A stretch of 64,000 nucleotides of DNA from Sipunculus nudus. Its lineage: Eukaryota > Annelida > Sipuncula > Golfingiida > Sipunculidae. How positions within the stretch are numbered: position 1 is the stretch's first letter; every line of letters starts with the position of its first letter. The stretch is taken from positions 5,546,601 to 5,610,600 of the forward strand of contig CM049319.1 in assembly GCA_026874595.1 (NCBI GenBank), read 5' to 3'. This document shows, piece by piece, positions 48,201 through 53,056 of the stretch. Position numbers and translations under genes: made by a program. The notes below the pieces were generated by a model. The model worked only from the letters and a program-made list of their open reading frames with translations. It was not told the origin of the DNA and searched no databases.

Positions 48201-51200
48201 GTAAACTTAAAAATTGTTATAAAAGCTACAGTATCTGAAAAACTATTGCATTGATCACCATGATTCTTTGCATGTATAATGATCACGGAGTGTTTTATCA
48301 GTTTCAGCAGACTTTCAATTTTTAAGTATTTTTTCTCTATTTTTGAGACCTAAAATATGCTGTTTTCTGTTGACAAGGCAAAAATTGTAACCACTTGACC
48401 TAGAATCTTCTGACTTGATTTTCACGGAGGTCCATGAAAATTCTCCTTGGAAACCTGAAATTAGATCTCTGTGACCCATATTATTTGGGCTATGGGGCTT
48501 AAAATACCCCCTAGAATAATTTAAAATTTAATACCATTACCAAATAGTAATCACTGGACCTAGAATGTACTTTTTTAGCTCAGTTGGAAAAAAAATCCTT
48601 GCAAACCTTCAATAAGGTCATGGTGATATATATTTGTATCCGCCAAAACAAAGTTTTTTTTATGTCTGCTGTGGGATAAAATCACTCATATACATGTAGT
48701 GGATTGACTCTTCTGCCTAAAATTTTGCATATGTATACAACTTGGACAGCTTTCTGGATTTGTGGTAGGTTGCGCAACCTACAGACACATTTTGACTGCA
48801 GACATCTATGTTAATATGCTACACACCTCACTCTATTTCGCCTTGCCACCCAAATCATGCCTCACTTCACCCGTTCCACTCTGATTTTGGTGGATACACG
48901 TAGTCGCTTGTCGACTACCCATATTCTAGTTTGCAAGCTGTGTTCTTGTAACATCAATTTCACTGTTTGAGCCAGTAGCAAATGTTCAGTCATGCCTAGT
49001 ATCACTATTTTGCCCTGAACCATCAAGTAATGTGGTTGATGTGTACAAATCTTCCTGTCCCTCCCCAAAATTTTAACAATATTTTCAGTCATTTTCTTCT
49101 AAATAAGACAACAGTTGTAAAATTAAGCCATTATCTTATGCTTGTCAGCTGAGCATCATGACCCATGGGACACTTTGTTTTTTATAGTCATCTCTAATGT
49201 TTTTAACAAATTTGTCAATTTCAGGTGATTCAGGTTTGTGCATTTGAGCTGGGTATACCTGTCTCCATGGTAACAGTGAAGTCATCAAATGCCTGGACAA
49301 ATGCCAACTCTTCCAGCACTGGGGGCAGTATAACAAGCGAGCTGTGCTGTTTAGTGAGTATCAATCTAGTCATGCTAATGATGACAATAATGTTAATAAT
49401 CAATATTAAAATTGATAGTGGTATCCCTCAATCATTATCATGCAAAAAATCTATGGCTATACCTTGACTTTGCTCTTTTTCGCTCTTGAACTGTTGGGAT
49501 TCATGTTAATTCTTTTCCCAGTGGCTATTACACTGCCATCTATCAGAAATTATGCCAGTCAACTCAAACCTTCTGTGAACTTGTTGCATGGAAAAACCAT
49601 CCATCTAAAACCTGGTCCAATCCCATGCCCCTGTCCCAATGCAACTATGGCTCACATGCTTGTAGTAATGATAATAATCATAATAACAATTGTAAGAATA
49701 ATTATGACAATTTAAACACATTACACTTCTAATTGTGCTCTTGCCTGCAGGGAGTTATTGAATGCTGTAAGACCCTGAAGGAGAGAATGGCTCCAATTAA
49801 GGCAAAGATTAAGGATCCAACATGGCTACAGCTGGTACAGAAGAGTTATCAAGAGGGGGTCAACTTGACCACAGAGTACTGGTCAGTAGCATCCTTACAA
49901 TCTCATCAGATCTGACTATGTATGGTCCATCCTGTCTGTTGAGATTGTGTAATAATAAAAGTTAGTAAAACTCTCCATTCAGGGACTAGCAATGACTCTG
50001 TGATACAGTCAAAAGCTACAGTAATAAATAATGCAAGTCCTGGATTTGTGAGTATTACCATTCTACTGAGACCTGTTTTTAATGTTGATATTAATGTTGC
50101 AGAGCTCTGTATCTTCTTTGAGTGATGTACTAAAACTGGAAATCTGCATTACAAGGAATGCAAGCTATGTTGGATGCTGTTTCTTCCCTTATTCTGCCCA
50201 TATTCCCAGGTCAATTCTTGCATAAGTGACTCTACATACATTTTGTAAATATTCCTTGAGGATGTTCCAGAATTTGGTTCATGTGCCGGATCCACACCAA
50301 AATCTAATTGTTCCTTTATGGGCCCATTCCTGAAATGTCCTGAAAATTTCATGAGATTCTTTACATGATTCTGAGAGTTGCGTCCTGAACAATCACACAC
50401 AAACACACAAACACACTCAAACAGGGATGAATACACACTATGTTGGAGGAGGCAGTGATCAGCCAGAGCTTAAAAAAATATGGATCTTAAAATGCACAGT
50501 CCATGCTTGTTGTGATATTTTTATATTTACTTTGGTTTATATTGTTAATAATAATATCCAAAGAGTTTATCCACAAAACCATTTTGAAAAAAAACACATC
50601 CTTCCAGCTTACATGGTGTATGGAACAGCCACAATATTAGTCAGTGTATCTGGCCAGCTTAAAACTCTGACTTGCATATGTAAATATGTGGAGCTTTAAC
50701 AGAAGCCATGTTCTGACCACAGGACCAATGAGAAAACACCCTCTCCAGCAGCTTACTTTGCTTATGGTGCTGCCTGCACGGAGAGTGAATTAGACGTTCT
50801 GACTGGAGAGAACCAGATCAACCGAGTGGACATCCTGTATGACTGTGGTCAAAGGTCAGATTGCATTATTTACATATTTAGAACTTTCATATATTTTAGG
50901 TTTAAATATTCTCAACTTATATTTTAAATTTTGCATATAATGGAGTACCTGAATTTGTAGTTACTTACCAGTATCTATAGTTACAATTTATTTTGTTACC
51001 CACAGTTTTTTTTTGTGTGCAAATCCTGCAGCTATGGGCACAGTATTCTTGAAGATTTACCTGGGGTGTTTATCATGTATCAGGTCACCTCAAGCTGTCA
51101 AAGGTGTGTGAGTATTTCTCAACATCAGAAAGTAGGTCACAAGGTTAATTCTTATAAATTAATACTTATGAGAAGGTATGAAGCCAGTGGTGTAGCCGAC

Positions 51201-53014
51201 TTTGATTGGTTGAGGGCCATAATACTTTGATAAATGACAAACAGAAAAAATAGATTTATGTGAAAAATTTATTCATTAAATTGCACAAATGACCATACCT
51301 AAGGCTTTTATAGATGGGCGGTTCACACAAGGATTATATAATGCAAATTAACTCAGCCACCAGCCCCTGTGGTCTAGGGGTAGCTTGAGTTCAAATCTCA
51401 GTGATCAAATGGCACGATTTTTCAGGGAAAGTCAGAATCCAGGGTGAGTATCCAGCAGGCTGTGCCCCGTAGCTGTGTATCATTCACAAATAAGTTTATC
51501 TGTATGTGGTTCCTTTGTGATTTGACAATGTAATAGGGATATTTACACACCCAGGACCAGCAGGTGTGGAAGACAACGGGCCTGGGTGACACCAGGATAT
51601 AAAATTAAAATTGACAAGAAGTGAATGCTACCATCCATTTTTGTATCTATGCAGACTCTGAATAATCTGCAGGTATACATGCATACTTTGATTAAGGACT
51701 TAATCAGTCCATATTCAGAAACTAAGGTGGTTACCACCACGTAGAAAATAACACAGCCATGTGATTGGTGTACTCTTACACTGGACAGGTCAGTTTCTGA
51801 GTCTGAAGTCTTCTTCTGTTGTAGAAAAGTATCTGGGGAACAGGAGTCAAGATATGAAACAATGTACTGCATATTACAGAAAGGCCAAAATGTATGTCAA
51901 TACAGGTTACTAAAATAAAGGATGCATGATAAATGATGAAACAGTGTCCAAATTCATGCATGCTATACATGGTAGAAAAGAAATTGGATATAGTTATGTG
52001 AAGATTATACCATGAGCTTTTTAAAGGCTGTATGTTTAGCTGGCCTTTCTTGATGCTTAGCTGCAGTAGTCTTTGTCCATTCTGTCTGGAACACTGAGTT
52101 TCACATGTCACATTACTTTGCACTAGAGTGACAAGGCCCGAGGGTCATTTCTTTTTAATCATCTTTTCATGCAGTATGAATCCAGAGATTGACATTGGAC
52201 AGATACATGGTGCTTTCATTATGGGGCTGGGATACTTCCTTACAGAGAAAATGCGTTATGATCAAGTCACCGGACAGAATGTTAGCAGTACCACCTGGGT
52301 GAGCAACCATTGTATTTGACATTATTTAAATATATAATTGTTACATGAATTTAAGTTTTACAAAGAATAAATAAAGCCTTGATGCATGGAAATTAAAAAA
52401 TTTCCTTATAGTGAAATTGCGTACTTCCCTGAAAACATTAAAGCTGATGGAAATGGTGCCTTCCCATGTTTTAGCTAGGTGATTGCTGGTTTCTAGTCTG
52501 TCACTGTTGTAGAATTATTCAAATTGTTAAAATGTTTATGTATCACCTTGTTTTAAACATGAATTAAGGGGAGCCATGACAAATAAAAATAAGGAAATGA
52601 TTAAATATATTATAATACTATTTGTCATCATATGACCCCAGCTTGTCTGGATATAATATAAAATACCTTGCCCATCTTTTGATAGAACAGCGGTCTTAAT
52701 TCTCACTGAGCTTGTATGCATGTTTGTCTCCTTACCATATAGAAACCATTTTGGTATAAATAGAGTGCTTTCACGTAAGTCAAGGATCACTTGATCCGAC
52801 AGAGAGGTCATACAAATGATTTTCCTTTGATGATCTGAGAGTCATCTTTTCCTAGGAGTTTCTCAACTGTCTATAACAGAGAGGATTAAAAAATAAAGAA
52901 GTTATCTTAAGGAAAGGTTTTCTAGCCTAAGTACTTTAATTTTTAATCCCTTTTGTTTATCATTTATAGTTTTTTATCCATCTTTCTGTAAAATGGTAAG
53001 CTAGTTCATTGACA

Positions 53015-53056
<42 letters not shown>

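Noticed and set aside
49440-49715. 91-codon open frame in intron 27
   Set aside because: Hydrophobic and simple-sequence composition, no family match, and it lies between well-supported exons of the same strand.
51365-51410. Functional tRNA gene
   Set aside because: A- and B-box-like words are almost adjacent, so the anticodon arm is missing; SINE-like remnant instead.
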